Source: Bog-473 sp963807675 (lineage in GTDB: Bacteria > Actinomycetota > Acidimicrobiia > Acidimicrobiales > RAAP-2). Taken from it: DNA of 64,000 nt. Location of the stretch: NCBI GenBank assembly GCA_963807675.1, contig CAWECP010000012.1, positions 496,001-560,000 of the forward strand, read 5' to 3'. Positions 44,251 through 53,907 of the stretch are shown in pieces. Position numbers and translations under genes: made by a program. The notes beneath the pieces are model-generated. The model was not told where the DNA came from and made no database searches. It saw nothing but the letters and a program-made list of their open reading frames with translations. Each line of letters begins with the position of its first letter. The first letter of the stretch is position 1.

Positions 44251-45221
44251 GCAAGCACGATCACGGTGGCCACCCGGGGCGGCCACACGACGGCGGCCAC
44301 GACGACGGCCACGACGACGGGGTCGGCACAACCGACTACGCCCGCCTCGAGGATGTCGACCTCTCGTTGCGCATCTCCAAGGACGAGGAGACCAAGCGCC
44401 TCGGCAAGGCGCAGCGCCGGCTGTTGCACCTGCGGCTGATCAACGGTGGACAGCTGAACGAGGGCAGGCTCGGGCCGCCGATCTGCATCGTGTTCGAGGG
44501 TTGGGATGCCGCCGGGAAGGGCGGCGCCATCAAGCGACTGGTCGAGCCGCTCGATCCCCGCCACGTCCACGTGGCCCCTTTCGCCGCGCCGACGCCCGAC
44601 GAGCTGCGCCACCACTTCCTGTGGCGCTTCTGGCCGCCGCTCCCGGGTTGGGGCGGCATGACCATCTTCGACCGCTCGTGGTACGGCCGGGTCCTGGTCG
44701 AGCGGGTCGAGAACCTGGCCACCGAGGTGCAGTGGCGCCGCGCCTACCAGGAGATCAACGACTTCGAGCACACGCTGGCCGAGGAGGGCATGGTCGTCAT
44801 CAAGCTCTGGATGCACCTCTCCGACGAGGAGCAGCTGCGCCGCTTCGTGCGGCGCCGCGAGGACCCGCTCAAGTCGTGGAAGCTGACCGACGAGGACTGG
44901 CGCAACCGCGAGAAGCGGGCCCAGTACGAGGAGGCGGTGTCCGACATGCTCCGGCTCACCTGCGGGCCACTGGCCCACTGGGACGTGATCAGCGGCGAGC
45001 ACAAGCGCTTCGGGCGGGTGCAGGTGATAGAGACGGTGATCCGCCGCATGGAACAGGGCATGCGGCGCTGGGGCGTGCCCGTGCCGTCCGACGTCGCCGT
45101 CGACGAGCAGACCGAGCTGGCGCTGGTGGTCGACGACGCCGAGTTCCAGCCCGACCCCGACCAGCAGCCGCAGGCCCTCGGCACCGAGGAGCCGACCGAG
45201 CAGGAGCGCCTGAAGGCGTGA
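44247..45221 (+). CDS. ppk2: Polyphosphate kinase 2 family protein
   Basis: The 324-residue enzyme starts at a GTG overlapping the methylase stop. The first 30 residues are unusual (His/Asp/Gly-rich, HDHGGHPGRPHDGGHDDG), perhaps a metal-binding tail. The P-loop GWDAAGKGGAIKRLV, the Walker-B-like MTIFDRSWYGRVLVERVE and the lid RRREDPLKSWKLTDEDW are all present, as in nucleoside-phosphate PPK2 enzymes that transfer phosphate between polyphosphate and nucleotides. A class (mono- or diphosphate-specific) cannot be assigned by eye. Confidence 0.9.
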   Translation: MSKHDHGGHPGRPHDGGHDDGHDDGVGTTDYARLEDVDLSLRISKDEETKRLGKAQRRLLHLRLINGGQLNEGRLGPPICIVFEGWDAAGKGGAIKRLVEPLDPRHVHVAPFAAPTPDELRHHFLWRFWPPLPGWGGMTIFDRSWYGRVLVERVENLATEVQWRRAYQEINDFEHTLAEEGMVVIKLWMHLSDEEQLRRFVRRREDPLKSWKLTDEDWRNREKRAQYEEAVSDMLRLTCGPLAHWDVISGEHKRFGRVQVIETVIRRMEQGMRRWGVPVPSDVAVDEQTELALVVDDAEFQPDPDQQPQALGTEEPTEQERLKA

Positions 45222-46215
45222 GCGCCGCCGCGGGCACGCCGCCGGCCCGGCCCGGCATCACGGTTCCCTTCGACGGCATCCCCCTGCACGCGCACCGCGA
45301 GTGGTTCGCCCGCCTGCGCGAGCTCGGCTACACCGACATCTGGTCGGCCGAGGTGGACGGCGCCGACGGCTTCACGCCGCTGGCCCTGGCCGCCGCCTGG
45401 GAGCCGACCCTCAACCTCGGCGTCGCCATCACGCCCGCCTACACCCGTGGCCCCGCCCTGCTGGCCCAGAGCCTGGCCGCCATGGCCGACGCCGCCCCGG
45501 GCCACTTCGCCGTGGGTCTGGGCGCCTCGTCGCAGGTGATCGTGGCCAACTGGAACGGTCTGGCCTTCGAGAACCAGTACCGGCGGGTGCGCGACACGCT
45601 CCGGTTCCTGCGCGTGGCCTTCAGCGGCGAGAAGGTGACCGAGGACTACGAGACCTTCCGCGTCAAGGGGTTCCGCCTGACGCCGCATCCCTGAGCAACT
45701 GCCGCCCATCTACCTGGCCGCCCTCCGCCCGGGCATGCTGCACCTGGCCGGGCGGGAGGCCGACGGCGCCATCTTGAACTGGCTCAGCGCCACCGACGTG
45801 GCCACCTCGGTGGCCGAGGTGGAGAAGGCGGCCGGAGGGCGCGCCCCGCGAGATCGTGGCCCGCATCTTCGTGATCGTCTGTGAGGACGCCGGCGTGGCC
45901 CGCACCATCGGGCGGCGCATGATCACGGCCTACCTCAACGTCGAGGCCTACGCGGAGTTCCACCGCTGGCTGGGGCGTGGCCCGGCCCTCCAGCCCATGT
46001 GGGACGCCTGGGCGGCCGGCGACCGCAAGGGCGCGCTCGAGGCCATTCCCGACTCGGTGGTGGACGAGCTGGTCGTGCACGGCTCGGTGGCCGAGTGCAA
46101 GGCGCACGTGCAGCGCTACGTCGACCACGGCATCACCATCCCGGCGCCCATGATCATCCCGGTCGGGATCGAGCTGGCCGACGCCGTGGCCGGCCTGTCG
46201 CCGTCGGCGCCGTAG
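45218..46215 (+). pseudogene. LLM-class (F420-dependent) oxidoreductase, two frameshifts
   Basis: The GTG start overlaps the PPK2 stop. The sequence has the TIM-barrel luciferase-like pattern: LRELGYTDIWSAEVDGADGF, LNLGVAITPAYTRGPALLAQ, GHFAVGLGASSQVIVANWNG. The frame breaks at 45689 (an extra C in CATCCCTGAG; restored HPEQLPPIYLAALRPGML) and near 45838 (an extra G; restored GGAPREIVARIFVIVCEDAG), then continues to YVDHGITIPAPMIIPVG. Both are single extra bases in a conserved gene. The enzyme probably uses F420 to reduce or oxidise a small molecule. Confidence 0.8.
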
Positions 46216-46264
46216 GGCGTCGGCCACCCGGCACCGCCCGCAGCCACAGGGGAGGCCGAGCAGA

Positions 46265-47683
46265 GTGAACGACTTCGACTTCCGCACCACCCCCCTGGCC
46301 GACCTGGTCCGCTCCGTGCGGGCCAAGGAGGTGAGCGCACGCGAGCTGACCCAGGCCGCGCTCGATCGCATCGGGCGCCTCGACCCCATCTACAACGCGT
46401 TCGTCGCCGTCGACGGGGAGCGGGCCCTGGCGGAGTCCGACGCGCTCGACGCCAGGATCGCCGGCGGTGCCGACCCGGGCGCGCTGGCCGGCATCCCGAT
46501 CGGGGTGAAGGACCTGCAGGACGCCGCGGGCTACACCACCACCTTCGGTTCGGCCCTCCACGCCGACGATCCCCCGGCCACGGCCGACAGCCCCTTCGTG
46601 GCCCGGCTGCGCGCCGCCGGCTGCATCGTGGTGGGCAAGACCAACACACCCGAGTTCGGCTGGATGGGCAACACCACCAATTCCGTCTTCGGCCCCTCCC
46701 GCAACCCGTTCGACCCCTCGCGCGGCCCCGGTGGCTCCTCGGGCGGTGCCGCCGCCGCGCTGGCCGCCGGCATGGTCCCGCTGGCCACGGGCTCCGACGG
46801 CGGCGGCTCCATCCGCATCCCGTCGGCCTGCTGCGGCCTCTCCGGCATGAAGCCGTCCCTCGGCCGCGTGCCCGCCGGCGGCCCCACCCCGCCCGGCTGG
46901 ATCGACCTCTCGACCAACGGCCCCATGGCCCGCCGCATCGCGCGACGTCGCCCTGGCCCTCGACGTCGCCGTCGGCCCCGACCCCACCGACCTGCGCTCG
47001 CTGCCCCGGCCCGAGGCGTCGTGGCTGGCCGCGCTCGAGGACCCCCACGTCCCGGTGCAGATCGCCTACGCCCCCACGCTCGGCTACGCCAGCGTGGACG
47101 CCGAGGTGCGCCAGGCCTGCGACCGCGCCGTCGGCGTGCTCGAGTCGCTCGGCGCCGAGCGTCACCGTCCTGGACTCCGTCTTCGAGGACGACCCCGTCG
47201 GTGACTTCCTCACCATGACGGCGGCCTGCACCCTGCGCTTCTCTGCAGCCCTTGATGGGCCATCCGCGCTGGGAGGAGGTCGACCCGCTGCTGCGCCACC
47301 TCCTCGCCAGCGCCGAGTCGACCACCGCCGTCCAGCTCCTCCAGGTGATCGACCGCTTCCACCTGATGAACCTGCGCCTGGTCGAGCTCTTCCACACGAC
47401 GCGCATCCTGGTGACGCCGACCTGCTCGGCCACGGCACCCGGCGCCGGCGCCATGACCGGCTCGGTCAACGGCGAGGAGACGGCCAACTGGGTGCAGTTC
47501 ACCTACCCCTTCAACATGACGCGGTCGCCCGCGGCCACCGTCTGCTGCGGCACCGATCGCGACGGCCTGCCCATCGGGTTGCAGCTGGTCGGGCCCCAGC
47601 ACGGCGACCTGGTGGTGCTGCGCACGGCCGCCGCCCTGGAGGCCGCCCTCGACCTCGATACGCTCGCTGCACTAGCCGCCTGA
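46265..47683 (+). pseudogene. Amidase-signature family hydrolase, three frameshifts
   Basis: The Ser-cisSer-Lys triad is intact in the first 220 residues: AGIPIGVKDLQDAAG (Lys), RGPGGSSGGAAAALAAG (cis-Ser), TGSDGGGSIRIPSACCGLSG (nucleophile Ser). Frame breaks at about 46945, 47159 and 47250 are each cured by deleting one base (GCGCGAC, GAGCGTC, CCCTTGATG). The restored sequence runs DVALALDVAVGPDPTDLRSL, VTVLDSVFEDDP and LRLVELFHTTRILVTPTCSA, ending ALAA. It should hydrolyse an amide such as an aryl or acyl amide; the substrate is unknown. Confidence 0.82.
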
Positions 47684-47721
47684 ACCCGACCCGACCCGGT
47701 ACGAGACGAGAGGAACCCGCC

Positions 47722-48198
47722 ATGGCGATCGACACCCCAGCCAACCCGGCCGACACGGTCCGGCTCGTCGGTGAGGACGACGCGCCCTGGGCGGACACCG
47801 GCATCGGCGTCCTGCTCAAGGTCGTCCGCTTCGACGCGCTCCGCGGCACCTGGGTCATCCTCAACCGCTTCAAGCCGGGGGTGCAGCTGCAGCGGCACCG
47901 CCACACGGGCTCGGTGGACGCCTTCACGTCCGCCGGGCGCTGGCACTACCTCGAGTACGACTTCTACATCACGCCCGGCTCGTACCTCTTCGAGCCGGCC
48001 AACTCGGTGCACACCCTGCACGTGCCCGAGGACAACACGGAGGACACCGACGTGTGCTTCATCATTGAGGGGGCGCTCCTGAACCTGGCCGAGGACGGGT
48101 CGGTCGAGTCGGTCTCCGACGGGCCCAGCACCCTGGAGGCGTACTACGCGCTGCTCGAGGCGCAGGGCGACCCCCGCCCCAACGGCCTGATCGTCTGA
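47722..48198 (+). CDS. Cupin protein (2,4'-dihydroxyacetophenone dioxygenase/ChrR-like)
   Basis: The 158-residue protein starts at an ATG with GAGAGGA upstream. The cupin motifs are RFKPGVQLQRHRHTGSVDAF (two His and Gln) and SYLFEPANSVHTLHVPEDN, with RWHYLEYDFYITPG between. The arrangement matches the acetophenone-dioxygenase-like/ChrR-type cupins that bind iron or zinc. It lies between the amidase and the P450 and may share a pathway with them. Confidence 0.8.
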   Translation: MAIDTPANPADTVRLVGEDDAPWADTGIGVLLKVVRFDALRGTWVILNRFKPGVQLQRHRHTGSVDAFTSAGRWHYLEYDFYITPGSYLFEPANSVHTLHVPEDNTEDTDVCFIIEGALLNLAEDGSVESVSDGPSTLEAYYALLEAQGDPRPNGLIV

Positions 48199-48217
48199 CG
48201 CCGGCCCGACTCGTCGC

Positions 48218-49429
48218 GTGACCCCGACGACCGCCGCCGCGGACGCCCGCCGCCTCCTCGACCCGGCGCTGTACTCGGGCGGCGATCCCTTCGCGCTCTA
48301 CGCCGAGCTGCGGCGCCACTCGCCCGTGTGCTGGGTCGACCGCGAGGGCGGCGGCTTCTGGGCCGTCATGACCCATCCCGAGGTCTCCTCCATGGGGGCC
48401 GACCCGGTCGGCTTCTGCTCGTCCGCGGGGCATTCTGGTCGACGAAATCGGCACGACCTACGACTCGCCGCCGACCATGATGCACACCGACCCGCCCCAG
48501 CACACCCGCTACCGGCGCCTGGTCCAGCCCGGGTTCAAGCCCTCCATGGTGCGGCTGATGGAGGCGGGCGTCACGGCCAAGGCCCAGGCGCTGCTCGACG
48601 CGCATCGAGCGTGGCGCGGCCGTTCGACGTGGTCGGAGCCCTGTCCATCCCCTTCCCGCTGCAGGTCATCTGCGAGCTGTTGGGGGTCGACGGCGAGCAG
48701 TGGCCGCGCTTCTTCGAGTGGTCCGAGGCGGTGATCCCCGGCGAGTCGGAACGCTCCGAGGAGGAGCGGGCGCAGCTGCAGCTCGAGATGTGGGAGTACC
48801 TGATCGGCGTGGCCGAGGAGCGCCGGCGCACACCGGCGGACGACCTGGTGTCCGTGCTGGCCACGGTCGGGCACGACCCGGCCGGCGCGGGTGACGAGCT
48901 CAGCGAGGCCGAGCTGGCCATGTTCCTCATCCAGCTGCTGGTGGCGGGGAACGAGACCACGCGCAACCTGATCTCGGGGGGCCTGGTGGCCCTGGCCGAG
49001 AACCCGGACCAGTGGGCGGCGCTGCGGGCCGACCGGTCGCTGCTTCCGAGCGCCGTAGAAGAGCTGTTGCGCTGGACCACGCCGGTCATTTCGTTCATGC
49101 GGACGTCCACCGCCACCACCACCATCCGGGGCGTGACGGTGTCCGGGGGTGATCCGGTGCTGCTGGTCTACGCCTCGGCCAACCGGGACGAGGAGGTGTT
49201 CGGTCCCGACGCGGCGCGGCTGCGGGTCGACCGCCACCCCAACCCGCACGTGAGCTTCGGCTTCGGGCCCCACTTCTGCCTGGGGGCGGCGCTGGCCCGC
49301 CTGGAGGGTCGGGTCGTGCTCTCCGGGCTGCTCGACCGGTTCGAAACGCTCTCCCTGGCCGGCCCGGTCGAGCGCACGCCGAGCCCGGTCATCGCCGGCG
49401 TCCGCCACGCTCGCCTCGCCTTCTCCTAG
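48218..49429 (+). pseudogene. Cytochrome P450, three frameshifts
   Basis: The C-terminal half is uninterrupted and classical: I-helix LVAGNETTRNLISGGLVALA, K-helix AVEELLRWTTPV, heme loop FGFGPHFCLGAALARLEGR. The N-terminal part is disrupted at about 48430, 48602 and 48622. Removing one base at each (GCGGGGCATT, GCGCATC, GTTCGAC) gives AGILVDEIGTTYDSPPTMMH, LLDAIERGAAVDVVGALS and returns to the same frame. The start is GTG 48218. Actinobacterial P450s of this size hydroxylate steroids, terpenes or xenobiotics with ferredoxin partners, none of which are adjacent. Confidence 0.85.
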
Positions 49430-49537
49430 GTCTGCTGCCGGCGCAACCCGGAAGTGTGCCCCTTCGGTCGTCTTCACGGCGCCGGCCGATGTCCTCACGC
49501 CGTCTACGACTGCGCCCCAAAGGGGCAGCCCCAATGG

Positions 49538-51154
49538 CTAGGCGGTGGCCGCGACCAGCTCGCCGCAGGGCTCCTCGGCGACCGTGACGTCCGCGGCCAC
49601 CACACCCTGACGACCCGGCAGCAGCCGGAAGACGATCAACGCCCCGACCACGGCGACGCCGGCCCCGGCGAGGCACGCCGTCCGCAACCCGCTGTGGAAG
49701 GCCGTGAACGCGATGTTCTCGAGGTACGGCTGCACCGAGTGGGGCGCGTGCTTGACCACCGCCAGTGCCGCCGCCACGGACTGGTGCGCCTCCGCCTTCG
49801 GCCCGGCCGGAATGGGCAGGGGCTTGAAGGCGCTGATCACCCGTGGCGCATAGGCCGAGGCGAAGATGGAGCCGAAGACGGCCACGCCCAGCGTGCCGCC
49901 CAGCTCCCGGGTCGTGTTGTTGACGCCGGCAGCCGCGCCCCGCTGCTCGTCGGGGACCGCGCCCATGACCGCCTCGGTGGTCGGTGCCATGATCGACGAC
50001 AGCCCCAGGGCCAACAGCACCATGGAGACGATGATCGGACCCCAGTACGCCGTCGTGGCCATGGAGTTGAAAGCGGATACGACGAGCCCGCCCGCCATCA
50101 GCAACAGTCCCGTCGTGACCACGACGCGCGTGCCGATCTTGAGCGCCAGCACCGCGGCGAGCGGCGTGGCCACAGCCGCCACCACGGCGAAGGGCAGCGT
50201 GTGCACGCCGGCCGACAGCGTCGAGTAGCCCTTGACGAACTGGAAGTACTGGGTGATGAGGAAGATGAACCCGAAGAGACAGAAGAAGGCCACGGAGATC
50301 GACAAGGCGCCACCGGTGAAGCGGGGGATCCGGAACACCCGCACGTCGAGCAGCGGTCCCTCGGTCCGCAGCTCCAGCCACGTGAAGACGGTGAGCAACA
50401 CCGCGGCCACGGCGAAGCAGGCCAGCGTCCCGGCGGACGCCCATCCCCACTGCGGCCCCTCAATGATGGCCAGCACCAGGCTGGTGATCCCCACCGTCGA
50501 GATCAGCACGCCCCGGAAGTCGAAGCGGTGTGACGCCATCTTGGGCAGGCGTGGGATCAACGCCTGACCGGCCACCAGCGTCACGACGACGATGGGCACG
50601 TTCACCAGGAAGATCGACCCGTACCAGAAGTGCTCCAGCAGGGCGCCACCGACCACCGGACCGAAGGCGACCGCGATGCCCGACGTGGCCCCCCAGATCC
50701 CCAACGCCTTCTGCCGCTCTGCGTGGTCGGGGAAGATGCTCGTGAGGATGGCCAGGCTGGCCGGGAAGATGAAGGCGGCCGCCACTCCCATGAGCGCCCG
50801 GGCGCTGATCAGCGTCCCCGTCGAGTGCGCCGCCGCCGCGGCCGCCGAGAACAACCCGAAGAAGACGAGCCCCACCTGCATGGTGCCCTTGCGCCCGAGC
50901 CGGTCGCCGATGCCGCCCCCGGCCAGGAGCAGACCGGCGAAGGCCAGGCTGTAGGCGTCGACGATCCACTGCAGCGACGTGATGGAGGCGCCGAGCTGAC
51001 GGTTCAGGGTGGGCAGGGCCACGTTGACGATGGTGTTGTCCACCACGACCAGGAAGACGGACAGGCACAGGACGGGCAGGACCAGCCAGCGGCGGTCCGA
51101 GGCCGCCGACGAGGTGGCGGTGGCGGTCAGGTCGAGGTCGGGTCCAAGGCTCAC
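49538..51154 (-). CDS. DHA2-type MFS multidrug efflux transporter
   Basis: The 538-residue, 14-helix transporter is intact. Motif D1 is VVDNTIVNVALPTLNRQLGA, motif A GGGIGDRLGRKGTMQVGL, motif C FGPVVGGALLEHFWYGSIFL, and the C-terminal half has AVPDEQRGAAAGVNNTTREL, characteristic of EmrB/QacA pumps. It exports small toxic compounds using the proton gradient. A TetR-family gene is divergent, and a palindromic operator lies between the two starts. Confidence 0.92.
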   Translation of the reverse strand: MSLGPDLDLTATATSSAASDRRWLVLPVLCLSVFLVVVDNTIVNVALPTLNRQLGASITSLQWIVDAYSLAFAGLLLAGGGIGDRLGRKGTMQVGLVFFGLFSAAAAAAHSTGTLISARALMGVAAAFIFPASLAILTSIFPDHAERQKALGIWGATSGIAVAFGPVVGGALLEHFWYGSIFLVNVPIVVVTLVAGQALIPRLPKMASHRFDFRGVLISTVGITSLVLAIIEGPQWGWASAGTLACFAVAAVLLTVFTWLELRTEGPLLDVRVFRIPRFTGGALSISVAFFCLFGFIFLITQYFQFVKGYSTLSAGVHTLPFAVVAAVATPLAAVLALKIGTRVVVTTGLLLMAGGLVVSAFNSMATTAYWGPIIVSMVLLALGLSSIMAPTTEAVMGAVPDEQRGAAAGVNNTTRELGGTLGVAVFGSIFASAYAPRVISAFKPLPIPAGPKAEAHQSVAAALAVVKHAPHSVQPYLENIAFTAFHSGLRTACLAGAGVAVVGALIVFRLLPGRQGVVAADVTVAEEPCGELVAATA

Positions 51155-51175
51155 GGCGCCGGCTCCTTATGAGTA

Positions 51176-51207
51176 GAACAGTGTGCTATTGTTATAGCAC
51201 GATGTTC
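51176..51207. promoter_or_regulatory. Palindromic TetR-type operator between efflux and regulator genes
   Basis: GAACA-gt-GTGCTAT-TGTT-ATAGCAC-ga-TGTTC is a near-perfect 32-bp inverted repeat with seven- and five-base arms. It lies 22 bp upstream of the MFS start and 17 bp upstream of the tetR-type start, where it would overlap both promoters. The position and symmetry fit a TetR dimer site; the regulator beside it is the obvious ligand. The AT content is high for this region. Confidence 0.8.
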
Positions 51208-51224
51208 TTCAGTAGGCTAGAGCG

Positions 51225-51845
51225 GTGAGCGAAATACGCCCCACCAGGGCCAAGGCGGCGACGAGGACCCGGACGCCCAGCGCCGACATGGTCGACGCGC
51301 TCCTGAACTCGGCCGCCGACATCCTCGAGACCGAAGGCCCCGACGCCCTCTCGGTGCGACGGATCGCTGCCGCCGCCGGGGTGGCGCCCATGGGCGTCTA
51401 CAACCACTTCGATTCGAAGAACGGGATCATCGACGCGCTGTTCAAGCAGGGCTTCGAGCGGCTCGGCGAGGCCTTGACCACCATCGCCGACATCGACGAC
51501 CCCTACGAGGCCCTGCGCGAGGGGGGCCGGCGCTACCGCGCGCTGGCCCTGGCCCACCCCATGGCGTACCAGCTCATGTTCCTGCGCACCGTGCCGGGCT
51601 ACGAGCCCACCGACGGCGCGCACGAGGTGGCGTTCCGGGCCTTTGACAGCCTCGTCGCGGCCGTGCAGCGGGCCATGGCGGCCGGCGTCATCGCCGAGGG
51701 CCCGCCGACGGAGACGGCGCAGTTGATCTGGTCCAGCATCCACGGCTGGGTCTCGCTCGAGCTCCTCGGCATCGGCTTCGTGGAGGACCAGGACGCCGGC
51801 TTCGACCGGGTCTGCACGTCCATGCTGCGGGGCCTGCGCCCCTGA
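51225..51845 (+). CDS. TetR-family transcriptional regulator
   Basis: The 206-residue protein starts at a GTG. The HTH domain at about 16-70 has ALLNSAADILETEGPDALSV, RRIAAAAGVAPMGVYNHFDS, then KNGIIDALFKQGFERLGE, the classical TetR_N pattern. The C-terminal ligand domain has LAHPMAYQLMFLRTVPGYEP and LIWSSIHGWVSLELLGIGF. It probably represses itself and the divergent efflux pump and is released by a pump substrate. Confidence 0.92.
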   Translation: MSEIRPTRAKAATRTRTPSADMVDALLNSAADILETEGPDALSVRRIAAAAGVAPMGVYNHFDSKNGIIDALFKQGFERLGEALTTIADIDDPYEALREGGRRYRALALAHPMAYQLMFLRTVPGYEPTDGAHEVAFRAFDSLVAAVQRAMAAGVIAEGPPTETAQLIWSSIHGWVSLELLGIGFVEDQDAGFDRVCTSMLRGLRP

Positions 51846-51893
51846 CGATGCCCCACCGCGTGCGGGCCGGGCGGGGCCAGGCCGGCGGCCCGC

Positions 51894-52547
51894 CTAGCGC
51901 GGGTCGGGCCGATCCAGGTTCCAGTGACGAGCCACGTTCGGGAACCACTTGGTGGCGTCGTCCGTCTGCAGGGGGATCATCCCGAAGCGGGTGATGGTGC
52001 GCTGGCCGCCCTCGTGGTCGCCGTAGAGGATGTCGATCGTGAACGGCTGCACGTCGCGGATGTCCCGGCTCAGCACGGCGTAGTCGGGATCCTCCGCCTC
52101 CCGGATGGCGGCCTGCCAGAATCCGATGTCGCCGGGCGCGACGTAGAGATCGCGTGTCTGCATGCGGAAGTCTTCGGGCGCCGCGTGCGGGACGTCGATG
52201 GTCCTGGCGAGCTCGGTCAGCACCGACCATCCAACGGTCACCGCAAGCCCTGAGCCCACGTTGCGCACCGAGATGGCGAGATAGATGCTCCCATCGACCA
52301 ACTCGACACTGGCCTGACTCCCCTCCAGCCGGGCCCAGTGGTCGTCGACCCAGCGGATCTTCTGGATCGGGTCATCGAGGCGGGACGGGACCAGGACGGG
52401 GCGCAGATTCACCTGGAACGCCTCCTCGGCGATCCGAGCCGAGCGGTTCGAGGAGCGGACGGCGGCGAAGGTGGCGACGGCCAGCACCAGCGTCCCGATG
52501 GCGGTGGCAAACGTGGCGACGGTCGCCCAATCCGTGGTCGCGATCAC
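51894..52547 (-). CDS. Uncharacterised membrane-anchored protein
   Basis: The 217-residue protein has one N-terminal helix (WATVATFATAIGTLVLAVAT) followed by AAVRSSNRSARIAEEAFQVN and a soluble region with beta character (SIYLAISVRNVGSGLAVTVG). It resembles a common actinobacterial type of single-pass protein of unknown function. The soluble part probably faces the cytoplasm. It is convergent with the tetR-type gene. Confidence 0.65.
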   Translation of the reverse strand: MIATTDWATVATFATAIGTLVLAVATFAAVRSSNRSARIAEEAFQVNLRPVLVPSRLDDPIQKIRWVDDHWARLEGSQASVELVDGSIYLAISVRNVGSGLAVTVGWSVLTELARTIDVPHAAPEDFRMQTRDLYVAPGDIGFWQAAIREAEDPDYAVLSRDIRDVQPFTIDILYGDHEGGQRTITRFGMIPLQTDDATKWFPNVARHWNLDRPDPR

Positions 52548-52616
52548 CGCCGCAGGTTAGAGGGCCGTTACGGCGGCGCCGCAACGACACCGATCGGTCC
52601 CTGCCAGACTCGTCCC

Positions 52617-52990
52617 ATGCTCGCCCACGTCTCCATCCAGTGCGCCGACTTCGAACGCAGCGCCGCCTTCTACGACGCCGTCCTCGCCCCGCTCGGCGGG
52701 CAGCGGGTCATGGAGGTCGGAAGACGCCATCGGCTACGGCATGCCGCCCTCCCCTGATTTCTGGATCGGCCGCCAGCGGACCGGCGACGGTTTCCGCGAG
52801 ACGCACATCGCCTTCACCGCGCCCGACCGGTCCGCTGTCCGGGCTTTCTTCGACGCCGCCCGAGCCACCGGCGCCGAGGCCTGCACGAGCCGCAGCTGTG
52901 GCCCCAGTACCACCCGAGCACTACTACGGCGCCTTCGTCCGGGATCCCGACGGCAACAACGTCGAAGCCGTGTGCCACGCCCCGGAATAA
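52617..52990 (+). pseudogene. VOC-family protein, about three frameshifts
   Basis: The pieces give a full single-domain VOC protein: MLAHVSIQCADFERSAAFYD, then (after removal of one A near 52723) GDAIGYGMPPSPDFWIGRQR, FTAPDRSAVRAFFDAARATG, and LHEPQLWPQYHP, HYYGAFVRDPDGNNVEAVCH, each in another frame. The last two shifts need a base added near 52882 and 52915 rather than removed. The metal ligands His5 and the Glu of NVEAV are present. The substrate is unknown. Confidence 0.75.
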
Positions 52991-53002
52991 TCGAGCCCGA
53001 GA

Positions 53003-53907
53003 TCAGCCGTAGACCCCGACGAAGTCGTTCAGCACGGCCGTGCACACGTCATGCCTGGGCCACCGGCAGCGTGCACGTGGCCAGGTAACCGGCGGAGCGG
53101 CCCGGGTAGCTGGGGAGGTAGAGCATGACCCCGTCAGCCGGGTTCGTACCACCTGAGGGCATCCCGTCACCCGCCACGCCCGCCGGGTCCTCGAACCTCG
53201 ACCTCGGTCGACCCCGTGGCCACCACGGACTCCGCCGTCGGGTGGGGCGTGCACGCGTGCCCAAAGGTCTGCTTGTACACGGCAGCCGCCGCGCTGAAGA
53301 GCGGGCAGGCGAGCGCCGCCGCCTGCACCGTGCTGGCCCCCACCTCGTAGCCCACGATGGCCAGCGCCGTCGACGACGCCGGCAGGTGCCACCCGCCGTC
53401 GGGATCGGACGGGACGGACTCGCCGGGCGGCGAGATGAGCAGGCCGCCGCTCCCATCGGCCCCGTACGCGGCGTGGCAGGTCCAGCCCTTGGGTCCGATC
53501 ATCATCATGATCCCGTTGTCGTCGCCGTAGACGACCAGGTTGGTCGCCGCAGCCGCCGGCACGCTGACCGAGACCGATGCCGGCAACGTCGTCGTCGTGG
53601 TGACCGAGATGGCGTACGTGGTCGGGCATGCGACGACGGCGCAGCGTGGCCATCGTCGTGGCTAAGGCGGCCGACGTCGTGGTCGACGAGCGGCGCCGTC
53701 GATGTCGTCGTGGTCGATGTCGTCGTCGACGTCGTCCGGGCGCTCGTCGAACTCCGGCTGGAGCTCGACGTCGTGCCGGCGCTCTGCGGCGACGAGGGGC
53801 CCCCGCACGCCGACAGCGCCAGCGCCAGCGCGCGCCAACACCGCCGGCACAGCCAAGGCCCGAAACGACCGCAGCCGACCCCCGGGTCGCCACGCGCCGC
53901 TACGCAT
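53003..53907 (-). pseudogene. Secreted lipoprotein with Thr/Ser-rich linker, several frameshifts
   Basis: From an ATG at 53907 the first residues give a signal peptide, and after a one-base change the lipobox LALALSACGG appears. A long Thr/Ser-rich linker (STTTSTTTTSTAP) is followed by SVSVPAAAATNLVVYGDDNG, GPKGWTCHAAYGADGSGGLL, ISPPGESVPSDPDGGWHLP, LPSYPGRSAGYLATCTLPV and HDVCTAVLNDFVGVYG. About five extra bases are needed to account for the changes, including one in CAGGCATGA near 53057. Four cysteines may form disulfides. No family function is recognised. The start overlaps the acyl-CoA dehydrogenase stop by 8 bp. Confidence 0.65.

Noticed and set aside
41455..53907. Programmed ribosomal frameshifting as an explanation of the broken genes
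   Set aside because: Many unrelated genes carry the changes at different positions, usually several per gene, with no common slippery site or downstream structure.
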